Source: CANHVK01 sp044232905
GTDB lineage: Bacteria > Bacteroidota > Bacteroidia > Flavobacteriales_D > Crocinitomicaceae
Reading direction: 5' to 3'
NCBI GenBank assembly: GCA_044232905.1
Contig: JBIIKZ010000037.1
Coordinates: 1 to 21,889 of the forward strand
Length of the DNA stretch: 21,889 bases
Both the position numbers and the translations under genes were made by a program. Positions 1 to 7,020 of this stretch are shown piece after piece. Position 1 is the first letter of the stretch; each line of letters begins with the position of its first letter. The notes below the pieces were generated by a model. It made no database searches and had not been told where the DNA came from. It saw nothing but the letters and a program-made list of their open reading frames with translations.

Positions 1-220
1 AAACTAGCGAGTTAGAATCATATTGCTTGTTCTAGTTTTAGGTAAATTAATAGCAGGATTACAAATCCAGCTAAGCGGGTTACAAATCCAGCATAGCGGG
101 ACTAAAACAAAACCAACTAAAATAGCATTTAAAAACTAGCGAGTTAGAATTATATTGCTTGTTCTAGTTTTAGGTAAATTAATGGCAGGATTACAAATAT
201 TACAAATCCAGCTTAGCGGG
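1..220. repeat. REP-like composite repeat, two tandem units
   Basis: A unit of about 66 bp beginning AAACTAGCGAGTTAGAAT starts at position 1 and recurs, almost identical, at 133. Each unit contains AAAACTAG and CTAGTTTT as inverted ends. Three copies of a 21-bp motif follow: TTACAAATCCAGC, two variable bases, then AGCGGG, at 59-79, 80-100 and 200-220. The core GGATTACAAATCC is itself a small palindrome (GGATT/AATCC). A short palindrome beside a conserved G-rich tag is the general form of REP elements mobilised by Y1-type (RAYT) transposases. Assignment to that class is inference, and no transposase is seen in the window. Confidence 0.7.
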
Positions 221-232
221 GTGAGCTGATAA

Positions 233-400
233 ATTTTTATTCGGGTAGTATGCATACTTTTGAACTTAGACCAAAATATAGCACTGAAAGTACCATCAAA
301 CGTTTTTTATACTAAATTTAGAGGTCGTTTATTTACAACATTTACTCATAAAACATACTTTCGTTTTGTTTTTGATAATTACAACTTAGAATACAACTAG
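233..400 (+). pseudogene. Open frame without start codon, possible 3' gene remnant
   Basis: The frame is open from the TAA at 230-232 to a TAG at 398-400, directly abutting the cvpA ATG at 401. It has 55 sense codons and no ATG in frame. The translation is rich in aromatic residues and includes the stretch THKTYFRFVFDNYNLEYN. It may be the tail of a gene whose front was lost when the upstream repeats were laid down, or it may simply be the cvpA leader. A -7-like TACTTTTG lies at 255-262 inside it. I do not recognise a family and the call is weak. Confidence 0.2.
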
Positions 401-1027
401 ATGAATTTTATCGATTTACTAATTTTAGTTCCACTGTTACTTGCTGCATGGAAAGGATTTAAAAGAGGATTCATTATTGAAATATTTATTGTTCTTGCTT
501 TATTAGTGGGTATTTATTGTGGAATTCATTTTTCTGATTATACCTCTGATTTAATCAAAGACAAATTGAATGTATCTTCTATTTACCTTCCGCTTATCTC
601 ATTTGCACTCACCTTCACTGTCATCGCTGTTGGGATTTATTTTATAGGTAAAATGTTGGAAAAAGTGGTTAAAATTGCGCAATTAAGTCTCTTAAATAAA
701 CTAGGAGGAGTGTTTTTTTCTGTTGTTAAAACCTTGTATTTTATGAGTACTTTGTTCCTGTTAATTGCATCTGTACAAGAAAAAACAGAAATAATACCAA
801 CAGCAACACTCAATGAGTCCTTACTGTATACACCTGTTTCTAAGCTTTCGTTGGCAACAATTCCCTATTTAAAGGAAAGTAAACTATTTATTACAGAAAA
901 TTTCAAATCCACCGCTTACACAGAAAAAGAAGTCATGCGAGCGAAAGAAATCGCGGATAGTCTTGGTATTTCTACAACAGACTCATTGGAATTACGTCGT
1001 ATTTACTTCAATTATGAAAAAAATTAA
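401..1027 (+). CDS. cvpA: CvpA family membrane protein
   Basis: This 208-residue integral membrane protein has the CvpA/colicin V production layout. The N-terminal segment is typical: MNFIDLLILV, a hydrophobic stretch, then WKGFKRGFI (about residues 17-25). Hydrophobic helices lie near residues 4-16, 28-45, 63-85 and 103-125, and a polar tail of about 80 residues follows. The family is an inner-membrane protein of poorly defined role, linked in E. coli to colicin V export and envelope function. No Shine-Dalgarno sequence is seen, as expected for Bacteroidota. The end overlaps the next gene by 14 nt, so the two are probably translated together. The polar C-terminus is lineage-variable and nothing specific can be said about it. 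Confidence 0.85.
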   Translation: MNFIDLLILVPLLLAAWKGFKRGFIIEIFIVLALLVGIYCGIHFSDYTSDLIKDKLNVSSIYLPLISFALTFTVIAVGIYFIGKMLEKVVKIAQLSLLNKLGGVFFSVVKTLYFMSTLFLLIASVQEKTEIIPTATLNESLLYTPVSKLSLATIPYLKESKLFITENFKSTAYTEKEVMRAKEIADSLGISTTDSLELRRIYFNYEKN

Positions 1028-1541
1028 AGCTGTTTCATTCATCCTGCTTTTAGTTGTTACAACAACAACTATGTATAGTCAATCGATATTGTCTGCTCAA
1101 AATTCCAACTTTTCATCGTTGGGAATTGATTTAGAAAAATTTGGTCCTTATCTTGGTCTTCAAAGAGGAAAGTTTTCAAGTTTAGAATTTGGAGTGGAAT
1201 ACCAATTGAAAGAATTAGCCCTTTTTAAACCAGAAACGCAAGCGGTTCATGCGGGCGTAAATTATGATTTATCCAATAATGTTCTCGGATATGAAGCTGG
1301 ATATTGGTTCAAAAAAGGGCGTCTGAACTTGTCTTATGGCGCAAATCTAATCTTCAGAACAGATTATACCACTAACGCTTTAGGGATTAGTCCTGTTGTA
1401 GGTTTCAAATTGGCTCAATTTCACTTACAAACTGGCTACAATTATTTACCATCAGCTCCAAGTGCTATGATGGTAAACAGATTTTTTATATCACTTCGTT
1501 TTGTTTTTATCCAAAAATGGAAGTTTTCTCTCGATAATTGA
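1014..1541 (+). CDS. Small exported beta-rich protein, probable outer membrane barrel
   Basis: This 175-residue protein starts at the ATG at 1014. A longer frame reaching back to 963 would lie inside cvpA and would bury the signal peptide. The N-terminus (MKKIKAVSFILLLVV, then a TTTTMYSQ cleavage region) is a clear signal peptide of the Bacteroidota type ending in Q. The mature part has alternating hydrophobic and polar strands rich in Gly, Tyr and Phe, such as GYEAGYWFKKGRLNLSYGANL, and ends in FFISLRFVFIQKWKFSLDN. That suggests a small 6-8 strand beta-barrel in the outer membrane. It overlaps cvpA and is 17 nt upstream of the aspartate kinase start, so the three genes look like one transcription unit. 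No family is recognised. Confidence 0.7.
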   Translation: MKKIKAVSFILLLVVTTTTMYSQSILSAQNSNFSSLGIDLEKFGPYLGLQRGKFSSLEFGVEYQLKELALFKPETQAVHAGVNYDLSNNVLGYEAGYWFKKGRLNLSYGANLIFRTDYTTNALGISPVVGFKLAQFHLQTGYNYLPSAPSAMMVNRFFISLRFVFIQKWKFSLDN

Positions 1542-1558
1542 CTTAAAAATTAATTACT

Positions 1559-2833
1559 ATGATCGTTTTTAAATTTGGTGGCGCCTCAGTAAAGGATGCA
1601 AAAGCTGTTAAAAATGTGGCGAATGTGCTCTCCATGTATCCGAATGAGAAAATTGTTGTTGTCATATCCGCAATGGGAAAAACGACCAATTTATTAGAAG
1701 AGGTTGTAAATGCCTTGTGGGCAAAAGACATAGCCGGTTTCAACTATTACGTGAACGAAGCACTTAAATACCACTTAGGTATTGTTGATCAGCTCTTTTC
1801 CGAGCCGCATAAGGCAGTGATGAATTTTTTAGAAGCTACATTTAACAACTTATTGGATAAAAGTAAATCACCCCTTTCTTCAAATTACGATTTTGAATAC
1901 GATCAAATTGTTTCGTTGGGAGAGGTGATTAGTACTTATATTGTTGAGGCCTACGTTGTCGATCAAACCTTTGAAGCAGCGTGGTTGGATGCGCGAAAAC
2001 TAATTCTTACTGATTCAACCTACAGAAACGGAACAGTTCATTGGGAATTGACCCAACAAGCTATTTCAGAAACAGTACCTGCATTATTTAAAACCTCCAA
2101 AATATTAATTACACAAGGATTTATTGGAGGTTCCAATGAAAAAACTACTGTTACATTAGGACGAGAAGGATCTGATTACACTGCAGCAATTTTTGCCTAT
2201 TGTTTGGATGCACAATCGGTGACTATTTGGAAAGACGTACCTGGAATGTTAAATGCTGATCCAAAATGGTTCGACAACACCGTGAAGTTAAACCAAATCT
2301 CGTTTCAAGAAGCGATTGAATTGGCCTATTACGGAGCAACAGTCATTCACCCTAAAACGATCAAACCACTTCAAAATAAATCCATTCCGCTTTATGTGAA
2401 ATCGTTTGTAGATCCTTCTTTAGACGGAACTATTATTTCACAAGCTACGGAATTTGATACACTGGTACCTTCCTTTATTTTTAAAATGAACCAGGTCATG
2501 TTTGCAGTGACTCCGAAAGATTTCTCCTTTATTGTGGAAGAAAATCTTCGTCAAATTTTTGATTGTATTTCTTCAAACGGTGTTCAAATAAATATGATGC
2601 AAAATTCGGCGATTAGCTTTGACTTTGTCGTTGATGCTAAACCGATTATTCTAGATCAACTCGCTGCTGAATTAGCGTTGAATTACGATGTAACTATTGT
2701 GAAAGAGCTAGAACTTGTTACAATTCGTCATTACGATCTGCCTACTATTGAGCGTGTTACAGTAGACAAACACATTCTTTTAACGCAAAAATCCGAACAA
2801 ACTGCTCGGATTTTAATGCGCAATAAAGAATAA
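1559..2833 (+). CDS. lysC: Aspartate kinase (monofunctional)
   Basis: The enzyme phosphorylates L-aspartate with ATP, the first step to lysine (or diaminopimelate), threonine and methionine. At 424 residues it has the length of a monofunctional aspartokinase, with no homoserine dehydrogenase part. Amino-acid-kinase motifs are in order: KFGGAS at 5-10, VVVISAMGKTTN at 33-44, SLGEVIS at 119-125 (usually SFGE), GREGSDYTAA at 201-210 (usually GRGGSD), WKDVPGM at 224-230 followed by ADP. The C-terminal 120 residues should hold two ACT domains for allosteric control; QNSAISFDFVVD near 350 fits an ACT strand. GREGSD and SLGE depart from the enteric consensus, so allosteric specificity cannot be inferred. 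It ends just before a strong hairpin terminator. Confidence 0.93.
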   Translation: MIVFKFGGASVKDAKAVKNVANVLSMYPNEKIVVVISAMGKTTNLLEEVVNALWAKDIAGFNYYVNEALKYHLGIVDQLFSEPHKAVMNFLEATFNNLLDKSKSPLSSNYDFEYDQIVSLGEVISTYIVEAYVVDQTFEAAWLDARKLILTDSTYRNGTVHWELTQQAISETVPALFKTSKILITQGFIGGSNEKTTVTLGREGSDYTAAIFAYCLDAQSVTIWKDVPGMLNADPKWFDNTVKLNQISFQEAIELAYYGATVIHPKTIKPLQNKSIPLYVKSFVDPSLDGTIISQATEFDTLVPSFIFKMNQVMFAVTPKDFSFIVEENLRQIFDCISSNGVQINMMQNSAISFDFVVDAKPIILDQLAAELALNYDVTIVKELELVTIRHYDLPTIERVTVDKHILLTQKSEQTARILMRNKE

Positions 2834-2859
2834 CTCTTTAGCTATCTTATATTTAAAAT

Positions 2860-2901
2860 ATCCCCTTCTACGATTATTCCATCATAGAAGGGGATTTTAT
2901 T
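2860..2901. terminator. Bidirectional terminator between lysC and recA
   Basis: A perfect 11-bp inverted repeat, ATCCCCTTCTA at 2860-2870 and TAGAAGGGGAT at 2885-2895, encloses a 14-nt loop. On the plus strand a T-rich run follows (TTTTATTTTT). On the minus strand the sequence beyond the stem is also A/T-rich. It lies between two convergent genes, so it can serve both. Confidence 0.85.
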
Positions 2902-2906
2902 TTTAA

Positions 2907-3941
2907 CTATTCTTCGTCTCCGATTAACAACTCGTTGACATCAGTTTTAGTCAATGATTCTTTGATTTTTGCTTCCAATTCTTCCATCAATTCAGGATTG
3001 TCTCCAATTAAATTTTTAACCGCATCTCTTCCTTGACCTAATTTTGTTTCTCCGTAAGAGAACCAAGAACCGCTCTTTTTAATGATGTTCAAATCTACAC
3101 CTAAATCGATGATTTCTCCTACTTTGGAAATTCCTTCACCGTACATGATATCGAATTCTGCTCTTCTAAACGGTGGCGCTACTTTGTTTTTAACAACTTT
3201 CACTTTCACACGGTTTCCAATTACTTCTTCTCCGTCTTTTAATTGGGTAGCTTTACGAATATCAATTCGAACTGATGCGTAAAACTTCAATGCGTTCCCT
3301 CCTGTTGTTGTTTCTGGATTTCCGAACATTACACCAATTTTATCACGTAACTGATTGATAAAAATACAACATGTTTTCGCTTTTGAAATCGAACCTGTTA
3401 ATTTTCTTAACGCTTTTGACATCAAACGTGCTTGCAATCCCATTTGTGAGTCACCCATTTCACCTTCAATCTCTGCTTTCGGTGTCAATGCCGCTACGGA
3501 GTCGATTACAATTAAATCGATCGCTCCTGAACGAATCAAGTTATCCGCAATTTCCAATGCTTGCTCTCCATTGTCTGGTTGAGAAACCAATAAATTTTGA
3601 ACATCTACCCCTAATTTTTTAGCATAAAATTGATCGAATGCGTGCTCTGCATCAATGAATGCTGCAATTCCTCCATTCTTCTGACATTCTGCAATCGCAT
3701 GAATGGCCAATGTTGTTTTACCAGAAGATTCCGGTCCGTAAATTTCAATGATTCTTCCTTTTGGAAAACCGTTTACTCCCAATGCTAAATCCAAGGTAAT
3801 CGATCCTGTTGAGATGACTTCTACCTCTTCAATCGGTGCATCTCCCAATTTCATTACGCTTCCTTTTCCGTAGGTTTTATCTAACTTATCCATTGTAAGT
3901 TGCAACGCTTTTAATTTCTCTATGTTTACTTCTTTTGCCAT
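2907..3941 (-). CDS. recA: Recombinase RecA
   Basis: RecA is the ATP-dependent strand-exchange protein of homologous recombination and the SOS co-protease. The 344 residues cover the whole family. Walker A GPESSGKT is at 69-76, the catalytic Glu region FIDAEHAFD is at 95-103 (Glu99), and Walker B LIVIDS is at 143-148. Loop L1 follows with EGEMGDSQMGLQARLMSKALRKL around 159-181. FINQLRDKIGVMFGNPETTTGG at 194-215 covers motif 4 and loop L2. The C-terminus ends in an acidic tail (LLIGDEE), as usual. The start at MAKEVNIEKL matches the family. It follows bcp on the same strand but has its own -7 box and a nearby palindrome. Confidence 0.98.
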   Translation of the reverse strand: MAKEVNIEKLKALQLTMDKLDKTYGKGSVMKLGDAPIEEVEVISTGSITLDLALGVNGFPKGRIIEIYGPESSGKTTLAIHAIAECQKNGGIAAFIDAEHAFDQFYAKKLGVDVQNLLVSQPDNGEQALEIADNLIRSGAIDLIVIDSVAALTPKAEIEGEMGDSQMGLQARLMSKALRKLTGSISKAKTCCIFINQLRDKIGVMFGNPETTTGGNALKFYASVRIDIRKATQLKDGEEVIGNRVKVKVVKNKVAPPFRRAEFDIMYGEGISKVGEIIDLGVDLNIIKKSGSWFSYGETKLGQGRDAVKNLIGDNPELMEELEAKIKESLTKTDVNELLIGDEE

Positions 3942-3970
3942 GATTTCTCGGTTTTTAATTTTTTATACTA

Positions 3971-3978
3971 CAAAGGTA
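3971..3978 (-). promoter_or_regulatory. recA -7 promoter element
   Basis: The minus strand reads TACCTTTG, an exact match to the Bacteroidota -7 consensus TAnnTTTG, 30 nt upstream of the recA ATG. No clear TTG is present at the -33 distance. A T-run (3994-3998 read on the minus strand) sits 15-17 nt upstream, inside the palindrome at 3990-4006. Confidence 0.6.
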
Positions 3979-3989
3979 CAGTGGTGAGT

Positions 3990-4006
3990 ACGTAAAAATT
4001 TTACGT
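3990..4006. promoter_or_regulatory. 17-bp palindrome overlapping the recA promoter, possible operator
   Basis: ACGTAAAAATTTTACGT is a perfect palindrome with 8-bp arms around one A. It lies just past the bcp stop codon and 12 bp upstream of the recA -7 box, so it covers the place where the -33 element should be. A dimeric repressor bound here would block recA. It could instead be a weak bcp hairpin, but no T-run follows it in the bcp direction. An SOS (LexA-type) role is inference. Confidence 0.4.
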
Positions 4007-4007
4007 T

Positions 4008-4478
4008 CTACTTATTATTTTTATAAATTTCTAAAATTTCTTCTGCGTGCTCTTTGACTTTTGGTTTTTCAATGATTCCGATTATTTTGTTTTCGGTATT
4101 GATCACAAACGTCGTACGGTGAATGCCATCGTACACCTTACCCATAAATTTCTTCGTGCCCCAAACTCCAAAAGCATCGATCATTTTTCGATCTGTGTCT
4201 GCTAATAAAGTAAATGGCAACTCGTGTTTCTCAATAAATTTTGTATGCATCGCTTCTGTGTCCATACTTACTCCAAACACTTCGATTCCTTCTTGCGTCA
4301 ATTCAATATAATTGTCTCTTATGTTACACGCCTGCGTGGTACAACCAGGTGTTAAATCTTTAGGATAAAAATAGATGACGTAATTTTTACCTTGCAATTG
4401 TGCCGAACTTACTACTGTTCCGTGTTGGTCTTTTACCTCAAATGTTGGGGCTACATCGTTTAGCTTTAAATGTGTCAT
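4008..4478 (-). CDS. bcp: Thioredoxin-dependent peroxiredoxin, Bcp/PrxQ type
   Basis: The enzyme reduces hydrogen peroxide and organic peroxides with electrons from thioredoxin, in the cytoplasm. The start chosen is MTHLKLNDVAPTF at 4478, which aligns with the family start (M..LK.GD.AP.F) and gives 156 residues. A start six codons earlier (4496) is possible. The peroxidatic cysteine is Cys46 in TPGCTTQAC, with Cys51 five residues later as the resolving cysteine, the Bcp pattern. PKDLTPGCT precedes it, and RTTFVI and the C-terminal helix follow as expected. It is transcribed from its own promoter, and that promoter region is duplicated 1.5 kb away beyond the ATPase gene. Confidence 0.94.
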   Translation of the reverse strand: MTHLKLNDVAPTFEVKDQHGTVVSSAQLQGKNYVIYFYPKDLTPGCTTQACNIRDNYIELTQEGIEVFGVSMDTEAMHTKFIEKHELPFTLLADTDRKMIDAFGVWGTKKFMGKVYDGIHRTTFVINTENKIIGIIEKPKVKEHAEEILEIYKNNK

Positions 4479-4589
4479 TGCCGAAATTTTAAACATTATT
4501 GATTAATAACTAGTCAAAGTTAGTTTTATTTTTTATTTATCCAACAATTTTTTGGTTTTTTTGTTTTGTGTAATGTAAAAAAGAAAAGG
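4471..4589 (-). repeat. Direct repeat A1: bcp start and promoter, bcp-linked copy
   Basis: This 119-bp stretch, from the third codon of bcp through its promoter to AGAAAAGG, is repeated with good similarity at 5955-6068. The two copies bracket the DUF4143 ATPase gene. In this copy AGAAAAGG is followed by unrelated sequence; in the other copy it is the first arm of a terminator hairpin. The copies differ by scattered substitutions and a short indel, so the duplication is not recent or came from a diverged source. Confidence 0.85.
4515..4544 (-). promoter_or_regulatory. bcp promoter (TTG-N19-TAACTTTG)
   Basis: On the minus strand, TTG at 4544-4542 is followed after exactly 19 nt by TAACTTTG (4522-4515). 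This is a full match to the Bacteroidota sigma-ABfr consensus. Transcription would begin near 4508, giving a short leader. The second copy of this region (5955-6068) keeps TAACTTTG and a TTG, but the spacer is shortened by several bases. Confidence 0.75.
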
Positions 4590-4613
4590 ATATCTAACAA
4601 TGGATTTAGATCA

Positions 4614-5765
4614 CTATTTTAAAAAAGTTTTCCAAGATTGCACTTGTATATTGTCAGAAGAAACAAACTCTACTACTCCATCATATATCACAACTCCTTT
4701 ATTAACCTCTGCTAATTCACAAAATTTTGAAATATTGGTACTAAACTTATTTGAATAAGTTTGTGAAGATTTGATCTCTACAGGTAACATTTCGCCTCTT
4801 TCATTCTCAATTAAGAGATCTATTTCTAGTCCTTTATTATCTCTCCAATAATACAATGCATCACCAGCTCCAGAATTAACAGACTTTTTAAATGTTTCTA
4901 TAATTATAAAATTCTCCACTAAAGCTCCTCTAAAATGTGAATTTACTAATTCCTCTTCTTTTCTAATCCCTAATAACGAGCAAGCTAAACCTGTATCCAC
5001 AAAATATAATTTAGGTGTTTTCACTAAGCGTTTATTGAAGTTTTTATAATAAGGTGGAATTAATTTAATAATATAAGTTGCTTCCAATACCGAAAGCCAA
5101 GCATTCACGGTCTTCACATCAATACCGCATTCATTACTCAAGGATGTGCTATTTAATTGCTGACCAATTCTACCAGCACAAAGCTTAATAAATTTTATAA
5201 AAAGCAGTGTGTTTTCAATGTTTTTCAATTGTTTGACGTCCCGTTCAATATAGGTCCTGATGTAAGAATTATACCACAACGTTGGATTTCTTTTTTTTAC
5301 TTCAACTTCCGGATACGAGCCTCTAAATATAAAATGATCAAGATTGAATTGTTGTGCTTTTTCAGGAAATTCATTAAAACCTAAAGGATACAAATCTAAT
5401 ACCCCAATTCTTCCCGCTAACGATTGTGTGATACTTTCTTGCAATAAAACATTGTTACTACCTGTCAAAATAAACAAACCGTCTTCCTCTGTTGTATCTA
5501 ATATTTCTTGTAAGTAATTAAGTAATGATGGCGCGCGCTGTATTTCATCAAGTATCGCGCCATTTGGAAAGCGTTTTAAATAAGCCCTCGGATCATTTTC
5601 TGCAACATATCTTTCATCTGGATTTTCTAAAGAAACGTAACGCTTCTCATTAAACACCTGCTTTACAAGTGTCGTCTTTCCAGACTGTCTAGGACCAACA
5701 AGTAGAATTGCTCTGAATTCACTGGCATAAACTCGTAATAAATCTGTAATTTCTCTCCTAATCAT
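4614..5765 (-). CDS. AAA-type ATPase with DUF4143 C-terminal domain
   Basis: The 383-residue protein has an N-terminal AAA_14 ATPase domain and a C-terminal DUF4143 domain. Walker A GPRQSGKT is at 24-31 and Walker B ILDEIQ at 71-76. LTGSNN at 100-105 is the sensor-1-like strand and SLAGRIG lies at 115-121. Towards the end, VEN (Glu284), EID (Asp316) and EIK (Glu330, Lys332) form the spacing of a PD-(D/E)xK nuclease-like fold. These proteins are common, strain-variable accessory genes in bacteria and archaea, and their cellular role is not settled. The gene is flanked by the duplicated bcp promoter region, so it looks like an insertion between bcp and module 1. The start ATG at 5765 is 5 nt from a TACTTTTG box (5777-5770). 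Confidence 0.9.
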   Translation of the reverse strand: MIRREITDLLRVYASEFRAILLVGPRQSGKTTLVKQVFNEKRYVSLENPDERYVAENDPRAYLKRFPNGAILDEIQRAPSLLNYLQEILDTTEEDGLFILTGSNNVLLQESITQSLAGRIGVLDLYPLGFNEFPEKAQQFNLDHFIFRGSYPEVEVKKRNPTLWYNSYIRTYIERDVKQLKNIENTLLFIKFIKLCAGRIGQQLNSTSLSNECGIDVKTVNAWLSVLEATYIIKLIPPYYKNFNKRLVKTPKLYFVDTGLACSLLGIRKEEELVNSHFRGALVENFIIIETFKKSVNSGAGDALYYWRDNKGLEIDLLIENERGEMLPVEIKSSQTYSNKFSTNISKFCELAEVNKGVVIYDGVVEFVSSDNIQVQSWKTFLK

Positions 5766-5769
5766 ACTT

Positions 5770-5777
5770 CAAAAGTA
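5770..5777 (-). promoter_or_regulatory. -7 element of ATPase 1
   Basis: The minus strand reads TACTTTTG, matching TAnnTTTG, immediately upstream of the ATPase start. No TTG lies 19 nt further upstream. If used, the transcript would be almost leaderless. The 35-bp palindromic element at 5778-5812 abuts this box. Confidence 0.4.
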
Positions 5778-5812
5778 GTACAAATCCTCCAATTGATTCC
5801 CTAATTTGTACC
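5778..5812. repeat. 35-bp palindromic element, copy 1
   Basis: GTACAAAT and ATTTGTAC form 8-bp inverted arms around an 18-nt spacer. The whole 35-bp unit recurs with a single mismatch at 13100-13134, and a T-run follows in both places. Here it abuts the -7 box of the ATPase gene, which would suit an operator. Confidence 0.7.
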
Positions 5813-5954
5813 GTTTTTTTGTTCGCTAAAAATTATTTAAAAAATTAGGCTTGTATACTAATTTAAATTGAGGAGTGTCATTCCATTATAATTTTCTTAT
5901 CCATTTGATGTGGAAAAACAAAATTCGGAGGAAACAGATCCTATAATTTAGGGC

Positions 5955-6068
5955 TGTGTCATTGCCGAAATTTCAAATATTATTGATTAATAACTAATCA
6001 AAGTTAGTTTTTATTTATGCAACAATTTTTTAGGATTTTTTGTTTTGGGTGATGTAAAATAGAAAAGG
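5955..6068 (-). repeat. Direct repeat A2: orphan copy of bcp promoter region
   Basis: This stretch is similar to 4471-4589, including the bcp ATG, its next two codons and the TAACTTTG box, but no bcp coding sequence continues beyond. A promoter here would fire into the sequence upstream of the ATPase. Its right end runs into an intact terminator hairpin, which makes this the likely ancestral upstream junction of bcp. Confidence 0.85.
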
Positions 6069-6092
6069 CTGCCACTTTAGGCAACCTTTTCT
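6061..6092 (-). terminator. Hairpin terminator downstream of the HTH-remnant genes
   Basis: AGAAAAGG-c-TGCC (6061-6073) pairs with GGCA-a-CCTTTTCT (6080-6092), giving 12 bp with one mismatch. It lies about 90 bp beyond the end of the minus-strand reading frame at 6183. Its left arm is also the right end of the duplicated bcp region. Confidence 0.6.
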
Positions 6093-6182
6093 ATCAACTC
6101 TAAAATTATAATACAAAAAAAACTGAATGAATAATAAATTCATTATTTAATCAGGCCCATTAATTTTAACCACACAAACAAT

Positions 6183-6512
6183 TTACTCATCATCATTCAT
6201 TGGAAAAGTTATTGTGCAATTTTGATTATAAAAAGTAAATTCACAACCATAATCTTTGCAATATTTTTCCACTAAATAAGGTGTTGCGTTCGTAATCTCT
6301 AATTCCACACCAATCAATCCTGGACAACAACCTACCCACTCTTCAAAATCATTTACTCCGTACGATGTAATTACGCCGCCTAAAAATGAAATTGATTTAA
6401 TAAACTTCCATGATCTCAAGTATGGTCTGTATTTCGATTTACTGCTAAGTACTTTTATCTTTATTAATTCTTCAACTAAATCTCCTTTGTAAGTTGTAAT
6501 CTGATTCAACAA
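6183..6512 (-). pseudogene. Reading frame without ATG, probable 3' part of a broken regulator
   Basis: The 109-codon frame has no usable ATG (its only Met is near the end); the furthest start is the TTG at 6512. It begins where the truncated HTH gene (6524-6640) stops, in another frame. The last part, LVEKYCKDYGCEFTFYNQ followed by CTITFP, resembles the wing end of the neighbouring small HTH proteins (for example FNAPIEYNRYKKSYHF). The middle (about residues 20-80, including WVGCCPGLIGVELEI) matches nothing I recognise. Either the two pieces are one gene broken by a stop or frameshift, or this is a separate small protein starting at TTG with translational coupling. I favour the first. Confidence 0.4.
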
Positions 6513-6523
6513 TTTAACTGTTT

Positions 6524-6640
6524 TTAATAGTAATACACCAAACGCTCACTGATGCCTAAACGCTCAGCGGCCATCGCCGGAGATCCTGTTGAACCCTCTG
6601 TAATCAACTCAATGAAATCTTGAAATTTAACACTGTTCAT
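6524..6640 (-). pseudogene. Truncated small HTH regulator
   Basis: Starting at ATG 6640, overlapping the end of the upstream HTH gene by 14 nt, 38 codons read MNSVKFQDFIELITEGS and on to ISERLVYYY, then TAA. The front half matches the other small HTH proteins in the window (TGSP-x-x-A, then GISER-x-V-Y), but the stop falls at the end of the recognition helix and removes the wing. A point mutation or frameshift in a once-complete ~75-residue regulator is the simplest reading. The frame at 6183-6512 may be its displaced remainder. Confidence 0.6.
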
Positions 6641-6869
6641 TTTTCTCAACTTTACACCACTCCCAAGCTAAAAAACCTTCTTCTGTAAAATGGTAACTTT
6701 TTTTATACCGATTGTACTCAATGGGCGCATTGAAAGAAGTCTTCAAAAGATGTACGTAATGGTGAATCATTCGATTACTAACAGCTATTTTTACTGCGAC
6801 TTCCTTTGGGGAACCTGTGCGTTCTTTTTCCACTAGTAGAATAAATTGCTTAATTTTTACGATGTTCAT
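6627..6869 (-). CDS. Small winged-HTH regulator
   Basis: This 80-residue protein consists almost wholly of a winged helix-turn-helix. It is a paralogue of the proteins at 17570 and 17797. All share K-I-K/Q-x-F/L-I, then (E/G)-x-TG-(S/T)-P-x-E-A/V-A, a helix pair with VS-(N/E)-RM, and a wing of form (A/V)PI-(E/K/D)-YNR followed by a Tyr and an aromatic strand. The same HTH-plus-wing pattern opens DeoR/HTH_11 and WYL regulators, but no effector domain follows. It is transcribed away from the ECF sigma gene at 7021, the arrangement also seen in module 2, so a role in controlling the sigma promoter is plausible but unproven. Confidence 0.75.
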   Translation of the reverse strand: MNIVKIKQFILLVEKERTGSPKEVAVKIAVSNRMIHHYVHLLKTSFNAPIEYNRYKKSYHFTEEGFLAWEWCKVEKNEQC

Positions 6870-7005
6870 TCGCTCTTTTTCTATATAGTAGAATAACTCT
6901 TAATAATATCCCATTTAATTGAGTACAAAAGAATAGAAGTCGAACGAAATATACTTTCAGTTTTTAAAAGGCTGTAATTATTTATTATTCAGGAGTATTT
7001 TTAAT

Positions 7006-7013
7006 TAATTTTG
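7006..7013 (+). promoter_or_regulatory. -7-like box before sigma gene 1
   Basis: TAATTTTG matches TAnnTTTG and ends 7 nt before the ATG, so a transcript would be leaderless or nearly so. No TTG stands at the -33 distance. The region 6991-7013 (CAGG, then TATTTTT, then the -7 box) loosely resembles 18191-18215 before sigma gene 2, which may point to a shared control site. Confidence 0.35.
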
Positions 7014-7020
7014 AAGCTGT

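Larger units (their letters stand above)
5766..6182. other. Intergenic region holding element, repeat and terminator
   Basis: No credible gene is seen in these 417 bp. From left to right they hold the ATPase -7 box, the 35-bp palindromic element, about 140 bp of unassigned A/T-rich sequence, the second copy of the bcp promoter region (5955-6068) and a hairpin terminator (6061-6092). Confidence 0.7.

Noticed and set aside
1..220. CRISPR array
   Set aside because: Repeats are too few and irregular, spacers are not of equal length, and no cas genes are present.
963..1013. Longer N-terminus for the gene at 1014
   Set aside because: It would lie inside cvpA and place 17 residues before an excellent signal peptide; no homology or control signal supports it.
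4614..5765. Ordinary transposon carrying the ATPase
   Set aside because: No transposase, no short terminal inverted repeats, and flanking duplications over 110 bp are far longer than target-site duplications.
4471..6068. Integron cassette with attC sites
   Set aside because: The flanking repeats contain a promoter and start codon, not the paired core sites of attC, and no integrase is seen.
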